Part shown: piece after piece, positions 9,494-17,620 of the stretch
Layout: each line of letters begins with the position of its first letter
Position numbering within the stretch: position 1 is the stretch's first letter
Assembly (NCBI RefSeq): GCF_013410105.1
Contig: NZ_JACCCJ010000001.1
Coordinates: forward strand, 124,001-188,000
Source of the DNA: Sphingopyxis sp. JAI108
GTDB taxonomy: Bacteria; Pseudomonadota; Alphaproteobacteria; Sphingomonadales; Sphingomonadaceae
Reading direction: 5' to 3'
DNA: 64,000 nucleotides
Made by a program: the position numbers and the translations under genes
Notes under the pieces: generated by a model
Databases searched by the model: none
Seen by the model: the letters and a program-made list of their open reading frames with translations, nothing else
What the model was told of the DNA's origin: nothing

Positions 9494-9979
9494 TCACCCG
9501 GCGCTCTCTGTTTCGCCATGGGTATCCCGGAGACGTAACAAACGCAGCGGCTGATACTGCAGAACAGGCCGTTCATTTTGATCCACCACGATATTGCGCG
9601 TGCGAACCAGTCCACGGTCTTTCCTGGACGTTAATCGCGCCTCGATGACCTCGCACTCGACATGGATTGTATCGCCGAGGCGCGTCGGCGCTAGGACTTC
9701 CATATCGGTGTGGAGAAATGCGAGCCCGGCCCGGGCGAGGGTGGGGACGATCAGCCCCTCCGCAAAAGCCATCACCATGAGTGCGGGCACGGGACGCCCC
9801 TCGATCGCATTGTCGGCGCGATCATGCTGATTGGTGAACAGCTCTTCGGTGAACCAGCTCAGATTGATGTAGGCTGCAAGGTCAGCCTCCAGTAATGTGC
9901 GGCCAGGGCTGTGCCACCGCATGCCCAATGCGAGGTCGCCGAAAAACAGACCGCTGCCGATCAAGCCCAAATCTTTCAT
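9494..9979 (-). CDS. MaoC-like hot-dog dehydratase/hydratase
   Basis: A 161-aa single hot-dog-fold protein similar to MaoC-type enoyl-CoA hydratases. Features fitting the family are the N-terminal FFGDLALGMRW segment, the central helix with TNQHDRADNA, where the Asn/Asp-His residues fall at the expected active-site position, and the DTIHVECEVIEAR strands near the C-terminus. It lies 13 bases downstream of the acyl-CoA dehydrogenase and 108 bases upstream of the CoA-transferase. The likely role is hydration of the 2-enoyl-CoA made by its neighbour. The canonical D-x4-H motif is not textbook, so a mesaconyl-CoA-hydratase-like or otherwise divergent activity cannot be excluded. Confidence 0.82.
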   Translation of the reverse strand: MKDLGLIGSGLFFGDLALGMRWHSPGRTLLEADLAAYINLSWFTEELFTNQHDRADNAIEGRPVPALMVMAFAEGLIVPTLARAGLAFLHTDMEVLAPTRLGDTIHVECEVIEARLTSRKDRGLVRTRNIVVDQNERPVLQYQPLRLLRLRDTHGETESAG

Positions 9980-9992
9980 GCGATTCGCGCGC

Positions 9993-11159
9993 CTAATATG
10001 AGCGAGGAAGGCCGAGGACCTTCTCCGCGATAAAACACATGATCAGCTGGATGCTGACGGGCGCGATGCGCAAAAGCATCGCCTCGCGCATGTAGCGTTC
10101 GACATGATATTCCTTGGCATATCCGAAGCCGCCATGGGTGAGGACCGCGGCTTCGCAGGCTTTGAATCCTGCTTCACCGGCCAGATATTTGCCTGCATTG
10201 GCTTCGGCGCCGCAGGACAGGCCAGTATCGTAGCGCCAGGCGGAATTCATCACCATGAGATTGGCGGCTTCGAGCTCCATCCAGCATTTGGCGAGAGGAT
10301 GCTGAATCCCCTGATTCTGTCCGATCGGACGATCGAAAACGATCCGCTCATTGGCATATTGCGCCGCCCGTTTGAGCGCCGCCCGGCCAAGCCCGATTGC
10401 CGCGGCTGCCGCCAGCGATCGTTCGGGATTCAGTCCGTGCAGGATGTGGTAAAAGCCCTTCCCCTCCTCGCCGATCAGATCGGCGGCGGGCACCGGCAGG
10501 TTCTCGATGAACAATTCGTTGGAATCGACGGCCTTGCGCCCGAGTTTTTCGATCTCGCGCACATCGATATAGCGCCGGTCGAGGTCGGTGTAGAACAGGC
10601 TCAATCCGTCCGTCGGTTTCTTGACGTCCTCCAAGGGGGTCGTCCGTGCCAGAATCAGCATTTTTTCCGCAACCTGCGCCGTACTGATCCATACCTTGTG
10701 CCCGGTCACGAAATAGGTGTCGCCTTCGCGCCGCGCGAATGTCTTGAGCTGCGTGGTATTTAGTCCGGTGTTTGGTTCGGTTACCGCGAAACACGCCTTT
10801 TCGGCTCCCGCGATCAGCGGCGGAAGGATGCGTTGTTTTTGTTCGTCTGTCCCGAACACCACGACCGGATTGAGACCGAAGATGTTCATGTGGACGGCGG
10901 AGACGCCGCTCATTCCGGCGCCGGACTCGCTGATCGCCTGGATAAGGATGGCGGCTTCCAGGATTCCCAGCCCGGCACCGCCATATTCCTCCGGCATGCA
11001 GATGCCGAGCCAGCCGCCATCTGCAATGGCTTTGTGGAAATCCAGCGGAAAGCCGCCGTTGCGGTCACGGTCCAACCAATATTCGGCGTCAAAACGAGCG
11101 CATAATCGCAACACCGAGTCGCGTATCTCGTTTTGCTGTCCTGTCATTTCGAAATTCAT
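9993..11159 (-). CDS. Acyl-CoA dehydrogenase
   Basis: FAD-dependent alpha,beta-dehydrogenation of an acyl-CoA. The start is the ATG at 11159 (MNFEMTGQQNEIRDSV, a typical family N-terminus). A further 100 residues upstream are open but lie antisense to nothing conserved and overlap the preceding dehydrogenase gene. The 388-aa protein shows CFAVTEPNTGLNTT at about 123-136 and the C-terminal GGFGYAKEYHVER signature. At the usual catalytic Glu position (xEGTxE) it reads RIAPVSIQ, but a Glu is present in HGLNPERSLA at residue 246, the helix-G position used by isovaleryl-CoA and long-chain dehydrogenases. It lies 31 bases after the aldehyde dehydrogenase. This points to branched or bulky acyl substrates, which is inference. 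Confidence 0.92.
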   Translation of the reverse strand: MNFEMTGQQNEIRDSVLRLCARFDAEYWLDRDRNGGFPLDFHKAIADGGWLGICMPEEYGGAGLGILEAAILIQAISESGAGMSGVSAVHMNIFGLNPVVVFGTDEQKQRILPPLIAGAEKACFAVTEPNTGLNTTQLKTFARREGDTYFVTGHKVWISTAQVAEKMLILARTTPLEDVKKPTDGLSLFYTDLDRRYIDVREIEKLGRKAVDSNELFIENLPVPAADLIGEEGKGFYHILHGLNPERSLAAAAAIGLGRAALKRAAQYANERIVFDRPIGQNQGIQHPLAKCWMELEAANLMVMNSAWRYDTGLSCGAEANAGKYLAGEAGFKACEAAVLTHGGFGYAKEYHVERYMREAMLLRIAPVSIQLIMCFIAEKVLGLPRSY

Positions 11160-11190
11160 GGGCGAGTTGTCCGGTCTGGAAGGTGAGATA

Positions 11191-12702
11191 TTAATTGTGA
11201 AAATAGAGAGACTGGGGCGTCGTGTAGGCGAGATAGCCGTGCTCACCGCCATCGATGCCAAGTCCAGATTCCTTTTGCGGTTCAAAATAGCGGGCGGTCC
11301 CGAGTTCGGGACCGGTCGAGCGCGCCGCATCGACCGAGGAAAAGATGGATATGCCGCCGGCTCGAATGTTACGGGCCAGCTTGTAGCCATGGTCGGATCG
11401 CGCGGTCCAAACACTTGCCGATAGACCGAATTCGGTGTCGTTCGCCAACGCGATCGCATCGTCCAGATCGTCGAACAGCTCGACCGTCATCAGCGGGCCG
11501 AAGACTTCTTCCTTTTGCAGGACCGAACCTCTGGGCAGCCCGGTAACAATGCTGGGCAATGCATAATAACCATCGCCCTGCATGTCGCCGCGCGGGCAGC
11601 CAAGGTTGATAACTTCACCCAGCGCTCCGGCCTTGGCGTAATATCCTCTGACCCGGGCAAGCTGGCCCCTGCTGGCGAGAGGGCCGAGCCGCGTGGCCGG
11701 ATCGGCCGGATCGCCTACTCGCCATTCACGAGCGGCAGACATCAGGCCGTCGATCGCCTGCTGTTCCCGAGCTCGCGGGATCAGCAGCCGTGTCTTGGCA
11801 ACGCACCATTGCCCGGTATTCCAGAAGGCGGAAAAGAAAAGCAGCGCCCAGATCCGCTCGTCTTCGAATGCGTCGTCGAGCACGACTTGCGGCGACTTTC
11901 CGCCGCACTCCAGCAGCACCGGCTTGAAGTTCGTGCTCGCGGCGGCGCGCGCCACCGCGTGGCCCGTGGCGCTCGACCCGGTGAAGGCGACGAGGTTCAG
12001 GTCGGGATGTTCGGCAAGGCGTGCGCCCGCCACGGGCCCCGCCCCGATTACGGCATTGAAGGCGCCGTTCGGCAAACCGGCTTCCGAGGCTAGGCGCGCC
12101 AACAGGAGCGTGGTTCTGGGGCACAGCTCGGAGGCTTTGACGACGATCGTGTTTCCGGCCGCAAGCGCTGGGGCTAACCGCAGAAGGACGTTCATGACGG
12201 GAACATTCCACGGAACGATCGCGCCGACGACACCGCGCGGGCGGCGCAGCACTACACCCATCCGGCGCTCCTCGGACCGGAACATGTCTCCATTCACGGT
12301 ATCGATCTTGGCCGCATAAGTCCGGATTATATCGCCTGCCGCGGCGTTAAGCGCGGCGGCGTCGCTGCTCGGTCTGCCCACCTCGAGCATTTCGAGCAGC
12401 GTCAGCTCGGCCGCATGCTCGTCTATCAGATCAGCATAGCCGAGGAGCAGCTTCTTGCGGTCATAGGGCGACAATGAACCCCAGCTTCCCTCGAAGCAGC
12501 GGCGCGCGGAGGACATGGCAAGATCAACGGTTCGGGCGTCCGCCATTACCGTGTCGCCAAGATCTGCATCGTTGGCGGGATTTCGATGTGACATGACCTC
12601 GCCGACATCATCAACGGCTCGGCCGTCGATCCAGGATGAACGCATGGCGGACATCAGGGCAATTCCGCTTGAGATATCTGCGCGGTTAGGTTTCACGGGC
12701 AT
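11191..12702 (-). CDS. NAD(P)-dependent aldehyde dehydrogenase
   Basis: Oxidises an aldehyde to a carboxylate; first gene of the minus-strand acyl-CoA operon. The ATG at 12702 was chosen because an AGGGGAAG ribosome-site-like run abuts it, giving 503 aa; the ATG at 12654 (MSAMRSSWIDG) is an alternative. The family residues are intact: oxyanion Asn166 in VPWNVP, the VVKASE cofactor loop at about 187-192, general base Glu265 in LLECGGKSP and nucleophile Cys300 in NTGQWCVAK. The following genes (acyl-CoA dehydrogenase, MaoC, CoA-transferase) suggest that the acid is then activated to a CoA ester. It diverges from the dialkylglycine decarboxylase gene across 600 bases. Confidence 0.92.
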   Translation of the reverse strand: MPVKPNRADISSGIALMSAMRSSWIDGRAVDDVGEVMSHRNPANDADLGDTVMADARTVDLAMSSARRCFEGSWGSLSPYDRKKLLLGYADLIDEHAAELTLLEMLEVGRPSSDAAALNAAAGDIIRTYAAKIDTVNGDMFRSEERRMGVVLRRPRGVVGAIVPWNVPVMNVLLRLAPALAAGNTIVVKASELCPRTTLLLARLASEAGLPNGAFNAVIGAGPVAGARLAEHPDLNLVAFTGSSATGHAVARAAASTNFKPVLLECGGKSPQVVLDDAFEDERIWALLFFSAFWNTGQWCVAKTRLLIPRAREQQAIDGLMSAAREWRVGDPADPATRLGPLASRGQLARVRGYYAKAGALGEVINLGCPRGDMQGDGYYALPSIVTGLPRGSVLQKEEVFGPLMTVELFDDLDDAIALANDTEFGLSASVWTARSDHGYKLARNIRAGGISIFSSVDAARSTGPELGTARYFEPQKESGLGIDGGEHGYLAYTTPQSLYFHN

Positions 12703-13302
12703 CTTCCCCTGACGAAGTGGCGGCATTGGTCGTTTGGCGCGAAGGCGAGCGACCGGATTAACTCGACGCGATGTGGAGGCAGACTGCCGTTTTCCGCGCC
12801 TCACGCGCTGCGCGTGATGGCATTGTAATTTCCAAGGCGGCTGTTCATCACGCCGCTTTCGACGCGATGGCTCACCCCAAGGGACGGCTGCGATCGCATG
12901 CCCCTATGATCTTTCACCTCAAGCCCGCCTGGCGCAAACTTTTCCCGATTCCGACGATAATGCTACTGTTGATCTGCGGCCTAACCCCCGCAAACCGCAC
13001 CTTCAAATATCAGTTTGTTGAAGATCAATATCCGACAGATATCAGCCCAGAGTTAGCTTGCGGGCTTTGCGAGCCCTTGCTGGCCAAAAATGTCAAGCCG
13101 ACTGGGTAGCTGATCCTATCGGGTTGCCGGTCAATACGCATCGGCCTTGCCGTTCAAAACAGCGATAATTCAGGATTGAAAAAATGTTCTCATGAATTGG
13201 AGAGAAGTATTTGCGTTTATCGCTTGTGCTGTCGTCGGGCTAATAATCGCCCGAACATCATCGATATACGTCGATGTCAAAGTCTGAAGGGGCGGCACCA
13301 AA
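12703..13302. other. 600-base divergent intergenic region
   Basis: It separates the minus-strand acyl-CoA operon from the plus-strand decarboxylase and must hold both promoters. From about 12960 to 13300 it is noticeably more AT-rich than the genes. An open frame at 12771-13109 on + has no family resemblance and was not accepted. A 31-codon membrane-like ORF at the right end is listed separately. No clear -35/-10 pair or terminator was recognised. Confidence 0.4.
13192..13287 (+). CDS. Possible 31-residue single-pass membrane miniprotein
   Basis: A short ORF (ATG 13192 to TGA 13285-13287) ends 15 bases before the decarboxylase start. It encodes one uninterrupted hydrophobic stretch (FAFIACAVVGLIIA at about 7-20), flanked by Trp-Arg-Glu at the start and a charged tail. 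The composition is that of a transmembrane miniprotein, but the upstream ribosome site is poor and no family is recognised. It may be chance in an AT-richer intergenic region. Confidence 0.2.
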   Translation: MNWREVFAFIACAVVGLIIARTSSIYVDVKV

Positions 13303-14604
13303 ATGAATAACCCGGTAAATGGCATGGATCGCTCGTTGTGGGATGCCGCCGACAAGTATCTGCTTCGCTATATGGGCGTCAGTGGCAGCTTTGTTCCCTT
13401 TGTGCCGGAGCGCGCCAAGGGATCTTGGCTTTATGATGCATCTGGCCGGAAGGTGCTCGATTTTACCTCCGGTCAAATGAGTTCGGTGCTGGGCCATGCG
13501 CATCCCGATCTGGTCGAAGCGCTGCGAGACGCTGCCGGTCAACTCGACCATCTTTTCAGCATGATGATCTCCAAGCCGGTGGTCGATCTCGCTGAAGCAC
13601 TCGCCGACCTTGTGCCGGACTTGCCCCGCTCGATGTTCCTTTCGACGGGCGGCGAATCCGTCGAGGCGGCCATCAAGCTCGCCAAGGTCGTTACCGGCAG
13701 GTGGGAGGTGGTGGGGTTTGCCCAATCCTATCACGGGTCGACGGGGGTTGCCGCCTCGGCGACTTATTCTCTGGGGCGCCGCGGCCAGGGCCCGCTCATG
13801 CCGGGCCAGTTCGCAATTCCGGCGCCCAATGCCTTTCGCCCCCGCTTTCCGGGTGTAACCTGGCAGCAGGAGCTCGATGACAGCTTCGCCCTGCTCGATC
13901 GCCAGTCGACGGGCAATCTCGCGGCGTTTGTCGCAGAGCCTGTGCTGAGCACCGGTGGGGTAATCGACCTGCCTCCCGGATACCTCCCCGCGCTCAAAAA
14001 GCACTGCGAACAACGCGGCATGCTTCTCATCATAGACGAGGCGCAAACCAGTCTTGGCCGAACCGGCGAAATGTTCGCGTTCGAACGGGATGACTTTACG
14101 CCGGATATCCTGCTTCTATCCAAGACGCTGGGGGCTGGCATGGCCATGTCGTCGGTGTCGACCACGGACGAAATCGCGGCGGCCGGGGAAGCGGGCGGGT
14201 TCATGTTTGCAACGACACATGTCAACGACCCGCTGCCTGCGGCTGTCGCGCTCAAGGTGCTCGAAGTCATCAAGCGCGATCAACTGCTTGACCGATCGAA
14301 ACAACTCAGCAGCCGCCTCGTGAAGGGGCTTCAGAACCTGATGCAAAAGCATCAATGCATCGGCGATGTGCGCGGACGCGGCCTCCTTCTCGGCGTCGAA
14401 TTCGTGCCGCATAAGGGTCTAACCGGCACCGAAATTGTATCGCGTGTGACGCGGCTGGCGCTTGAGAATGGTGTCTCGGCAAATATCACCGGAGCTTTCT
14501 CGGGCGGCACGATGCGTCTGGCGCCTCCGATTACGGCAACAGAGGATGAGATCGACTTCGGTCTGGAGGTTCTTGATACTGCGATCACCCAAGCCACAGC
14601 CTGA
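13303..14604 (+). CDS. dgdA: 2,2-dialkylglycine decarboxylase-like PLP enzyme
   Basis: A class III (omega) aminotransferase-fold, PLP-dependent enzyme of 433 aa. In the Burkholderia cepacia archetype the enzyme decarboxylates 2,2-dialkylglycines such as 2-aminoisobutyrate and passes the amino group to pyruvate. Matching blocks include ERAKGSWLYDASGRKVLDFT, SGQMSSVLGH and QSTGNLAAFVAEP. The Schiff-base lysine is Lys274 in LLSKTLGAG and the pyridine-binding Asp is Asp245 in IIDEAQT. The substrate-side Gln58 and the Arg of GGTMRLAPP are kept. The archetype's active-site Trp in QSWHG is Tyr143 here. No dgdR-like regulator is adjacent. A related alpha-dialkyl amino acid decarboxylase or a plain aminotransferase remains possible. 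The product ketone could feed a monooxygenase such as the one at 6373. Confidence 0.85.
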   Translation: MNNPVNGMDRSLWDAADKYLLRYMGVSGSFVPFVPERAKGSWLYDASGRKVLDFTSGQMSSVLGHAHPDLVEALRDAAGQLDHLFSMMISKPVVDLAEALADLVPDLPRSMFLSTGGESVEAAIKLAKVVTGRWEVVGFAQSYHGSTGVAASATYSLGRRGQGPLMPGQFAIPAPNAFRPRFPGVTWQQELDDSFALLDRQSTGNLAAFVAEPVLSTGGVIDLPPGYLPALKKHCEQRGMLLIIDEAQTSLGRTGEMFAFERDDFTPDILLLSKTLGAGMAMSSVSTTDEIAAAGEAGGFMFATTHVNDPLPAAVALKVLEVIKRDQLLDRSKQLSSRLVKGLQNLMQKHQCIGDVRGRGLLLGVEFVPHKGLTGTEIVSRVTRLALENGVSANITGAFSGGTMRLAPPITATEDEIDFGLEVLDTAITQATA

Positions 14605-14884
14605 GCGTAACCGTGGTGTGGAGGCCGCCTTGCAGGAAGCTGCTTTGGGGTAATGTTAGCCGCTCTTTGCCAGGAGTGGTGATGAGCGAGGATATGGCGA
14701 GCGGTCGCGAACTGACACTCCTATTGCAAACGATCCGTTGAAGATAAATCAATTGATTTGCCGCTTATTGTGAAGCGGTATCCTGTCCATCTTCAGGGTG
14801 CGGCGCCAACATCGATCACGTGATGATCGGCGAATATCGCAATGGCAGCGCGCACGTCGCGCAAACACTGAGGAAGGAATTTCG

Positions 14885-15622
14885 ATGACTGAGTTGGCTG
14901 GAAAACGCGCACTTGTGACCGGAGCGTCACGCGGGATTGGTGCGGCTATCGCAGTTGCGCTGGCGGGAAAAGGCGCAGACGTTGCCATCACCTACGCGCA
15001 TTCCGCCGATCGCGCGGCAAAGGTGGTGGAATTAATAGAGAGCAAGGGCCGTGCCGCCGTTGCAATTCAGGCCGATAGCGCAGATCCGATTGCAATCGCG
15101 CGCTCGGTGGATGAGGCAGTGAAAGCGCTCGGGGGTCTTGATATTCTCGTCAACAACGCGGCGATCGCCACCTACAAGGACGTTGCGGACTTCACGGTCG
15201 ACGAGATCGACGCGCTCTTTGCCGTCAATGCCCGGTCTCCGGTCCTGGCATCTCAGGCGGCCATGCCCCACCTCTCTGCCGGGGGGCGCATTATCACGAT
15301 CGGGTCCGCCGGCGCCGAGCGAATTGTCGGGCCATCAACGGTTTACTCGATGACGAAATCCGCGCTCCAATCATTTACGCGAGGGTTGGCACGCGAACTG
15401 GGTCCTCGTGATATCACCGTCAATCTGGTGCAGCCTGGTTCAACGAATACGGAAATGAACCCGGCCGAAGGCGAATTCGGTGATTTCCAGCGAGCGTTGA
15501 TCCCACTGGGGCGGTATGGCGAGCCAGAAGACGTGGCAGCTGCGGTCGCATTTCTCGCATCGAATGCCGCGCGCCAGATCACGGGCACCATCCTGACGGT
15601 TGATGGAGGTACGCTTACCTAA
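14885..15622 (+). CDS. SDR-family NAD(P)-dependent oxidoreductase
   Basis: Classical short-chain dehydrogenase of 245 aa, probably a 3-ketoacyl/alcohol reductase type. The start at 14885 follows a GAGGAAGGA ribosome site; an upstream 29-residue extension is not needed. The cofactor motif TGASRGIG is at about 12-19, NNAA at about 88-91, and the catalytic Ser and Tyr-x3-Lys lie in ITIGSAGAE and VYSMTKSAL. The C-terminal GTILTVDGG block is typical. It is strikingly similar over its whole length to the SDR at 50279, including the shared NLVQPGSTxT and LGRYGEP phrases. It stands alone 280 bases after the decarboxylase and is followed by a hairpin. The substrate is unknown. Confidence 0.9.
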   Translation: MTELAGKRALVTGASRGIGAAIAVALAGKGADVAITYAHSADRAAKVVELIESKGRAAVAIQADSADPIAIARSVDEAVKALGGLDILVNNAAIATYKDVADFTVDEIDALFAVNARSPVLASQAAMPHLSAGGRIITIGSAGAERIVGPSTVYSMTKSALQSFTRGLARELGPRDITVNLVQPGSTNTEMNPAEGEFGDFQRALIPLGRYGEPEDVAAAVAFLASNAARQITGTILTVDGGTLT

Positions 15623-15644
15623 AGACCTAGGCCATTACAGTGAG

Positions 15645-15696
15645 GGCTGCGATCGCTCCACCGCGAAACCGGGTAAGGTTCCCAGCGCTCGCAGCC
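15645..15696 (+). terminator. Stem-loop between the convergent SDR and LysR genes
   Basis: The arms GGCTGCGATCGCT (15645-15657) and AGCGCTCGCAGCC (15684-15696) pair over 13 positions with one mismatch around a 26-base loop. It lies 22 bases after the SDR stop and fits a transcription stop or mRNA-end hairpin, although no T-tract follows. A second 9-bp inverted repeat (GGGCACCTC at 15797, GAGGTGCCC at 15859) lies in the same 291-base convergent gap, and nothing else is recognisable there. Confidence 0.4.
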
Positions 15697-15913
15697 ACCT
15701 CACTCAAAACCTCCTCTGGTTCGCCTAAAGGCTGATGCCAAGGTGTGATCAAGGCGCCCTAAGAACTATGGGCTAACAGAACGCATATATTTTTTGGGGC
15801 ACCTCGCTCCGCTCCAGCAGCGCCGGGCCTTTCGGCACCTGTTTGGAAGGAGGCAATGGAGGTGCCCATCATTTATCTAAGACAATCGTCAGGGAATGGA
15901 TTACGCTGGCTTA

Positions 15914-16840
15914 CTAGAGGCTTCCCGCGAACCGTGCGCTGATGCGCTCTCGACGAAAATGTTCCGTGTAAAAGTCGATGAATGCTCTGGTCTTGCGCGG
16001 CTGCAAGGCGCGACCTGAGTGGTAGAGCGATATTGATCCCGCATCCGCATACCATTTCGGCAGGATGCGTTTCAGCGCGCCGCTTTCCAAATGCGGAAGC
16101 GCGTCCGACACAGCCACCATTGCGATACCAAGCCCCGCAAGGGCCGCTTGGACCATTGGGGCGGAATCGCTCATAATGATTGTCTCCTTTAACAGCGCGC
16201 GCTCCTCATCCCCCTGAGCATTCCGCATCATCCATTGTCGGATGCGACCCGATGTAGAGAAGCGCATGAGAATCCCATCGTGTTCAGCGAGATCAGCAGG
16301 GCTCGTAGGTAGAGCTTTTCTGCCGAAATAGCTTGGCGCGCAGACGGCGACGACGTGAACGGGCGCTAGTGCCTTGGCAACAATTCCGGGATTTAGGTCA
16401 AAACCTCCGCCGATCGCGACGTCGAAACCTTCCGCAACCAAGTCGACTTGGCGGCTGTCGAAATGCCAATCGGGCCGGATGCCCGGATACCTGCTGAGAA
16501 ATTCTGGCAGCGCGGGAAGGACGTAGCCCATGGCGAAGGAGAGGCTCAGGCTTACTTTCAGGACGCCGACTGGCTCGCCCTTGATCTGCGAGGCGCCGTC
16601 GATTGCGCTCTGAAGGTCGGCAAGGCTGTCGCCGATGCTTTGCAAGAAGGCTTCACCCTCTTCCGTCAGGGCCAACTTGCGTGTTGAGCGATGGAATAGC
16701 CGCACGCCTAAGTTTCGTTCGAGCATGCCGACGTTCCGGCTGACTGCCGCCGGCGTGAGGGAGAGTCGGCGAGCCGCGCCCGAGAAGCTGTTTGCCTCCG
16801 CGCTACGGACGAACGCTTCCAGGTTGGCGAGTGTCTCCAT
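15914..16840 (-). CDS. LysR-family transcriptional regulator
   Basis: A 308-aa regulator whose N-terminal helix-turn-helix runs through ETLANLEAFVRSAE and ARRLSLTPAAVSRNVGMLE. The effector domain starts near residue 90 (GVLKVSLSLSFAMGYVLP). It has the usual full length. It diverges from a decayed NADP-oxidoreductase gene across 115 bases, the arrangement typical of a regulator and its single target. Since that target is now a pseudogene, this regulator may be orphaned or act elsewhere. The intergenic DNA is AT-rich and probably holds both promoters. Confidence 0.88.
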   Translation of the reverse strand: METLANLEAFVRSAEANSFSGAARRLSLTPAAVSRNVGMLERNLGVRLFHRSTRKLALTEEGEAFLQSIGDSLADLQSAIDGASQIKGEPVGVLKVSLSLSFAMGYVLPALPEFLSRYPGIRPDWHFDSRQVDLVAEGFDVAIGGGFDLNPGIVAKALAPVHVVAVCAPSYFGRKALPTSPADLAEHDGILMRFSTSGRIRQWMMRNAQGDEERALLKETIIMSDSAPMVQAALAGLGIAMVAVSDALPHLESGALKRILPKWYADAGSISLYHSGRALQPRKTRAFIDFYTEHFRRERISARFAGSL

Positions 16841-16955
16841 GTAATTAAACCTTCAAGCAAGAATTGAAACTTAAATAATCCATCTGTGACTTTTGATATG
16901 TCTATCTGCGACCCATTTTCTGGTCAACGGAAACACGTGATTGAAGTATTGGCTC

Positions 16956-17531
16956 ATGACGAGTGGTATTATCGGCGCAGGCAATATCGGCGGTGTGTTC
17001 GCGAAAGCGTTAGGCAAGGCAGGCATTGAGCCCGCCATCGCGAACAGCCGCGGACCTGACAGTATCGCGGGGCTCGCCTCCACGTTCGGAGGCTCAATTC
17101 GGGCTGGAACGGTCAAGGAAGCTGCAGCACGGGACTTCGTTCTTGTGGCTGTCCAGTGATGGGAAATTCCCGGCGCGCTCGCGGGTCTGGATTTCGGCGG
17201 CAAGATCGTGATCGATGCCAATAACCCCTTCTAGGCGCCGCTCTATCGCCCGGTCGATCTGGGTGGCCGCATTTTTGGATGTATTTGCGGACCTCGTTCC
17301 CGGTGCGCGGGTCTTGAAGGCGTTCAACCATCTCACCCGAGCTCACTTGCCGGGCGATCCGCAATCGGAAAGCAGCAAGCGCGTTCTCTTTATTCGGGCG
17401 ACGATCGGCGGGCCGAGGCTGAGGTAGCCGCCATCATCGACCAGATTGGCTTTTTCGGCATCGATCTCGGCTCGATCTCAATTGGCGGTTAGCTGGTGCA
17501 ATTCCCCGGTGGACCCCTGCCGGCGCGCTGA
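16956..17531 (+). pseudogene. Decayed F420/NADP-oxidoreductase-like gene
   Basis: A remnant of an NADPH-dependent F420-reductase-like Rossmann protein. The intact beginning has SGIIGAGNIGGVFAKALGKAG with the GxGxxG motif. An in-frame TGA at 17157 follows LVAVQ, after which WEIPGALAGLDF and KIVIDANNPF continue in the same frame to a TAG. A frameshift then moves to DVFADLVPGARVLKAFNH, and a further shift leads to GFFGIDLGSISIGG-stop-LVQFPGGPLPAR. It therefore contains at least three nonsense codons and two frameshifts but is otherwise full length and still easily recognised, so inactivation is probably recent. It is divergent from the LysR gene at 15914. Confidence 0.82.
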
Positions 17532-17620
17532 GCGTCCCACCTCAAACGCGGTGTCCATTCGGCTGCGAGCGTGGAAATGCGCTGACGCAGTGAGGCGATG
17601 CGTTCGGTGCATCGTCGGCG

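Noticed and set aside
11160..11459. 100-residue N-terminal extension of the acyl-CoA dehydrogenase
   Set aside because: It overlaps the aldehyde dehydrogenase gene in another frame and the conserved N-terminus starts at 11159.
12771..13109. A 112-codon + ORF in the divergent gap before dgdA
   Set aside because: No ribosome site, no family resemblance and a composition change halfway along.
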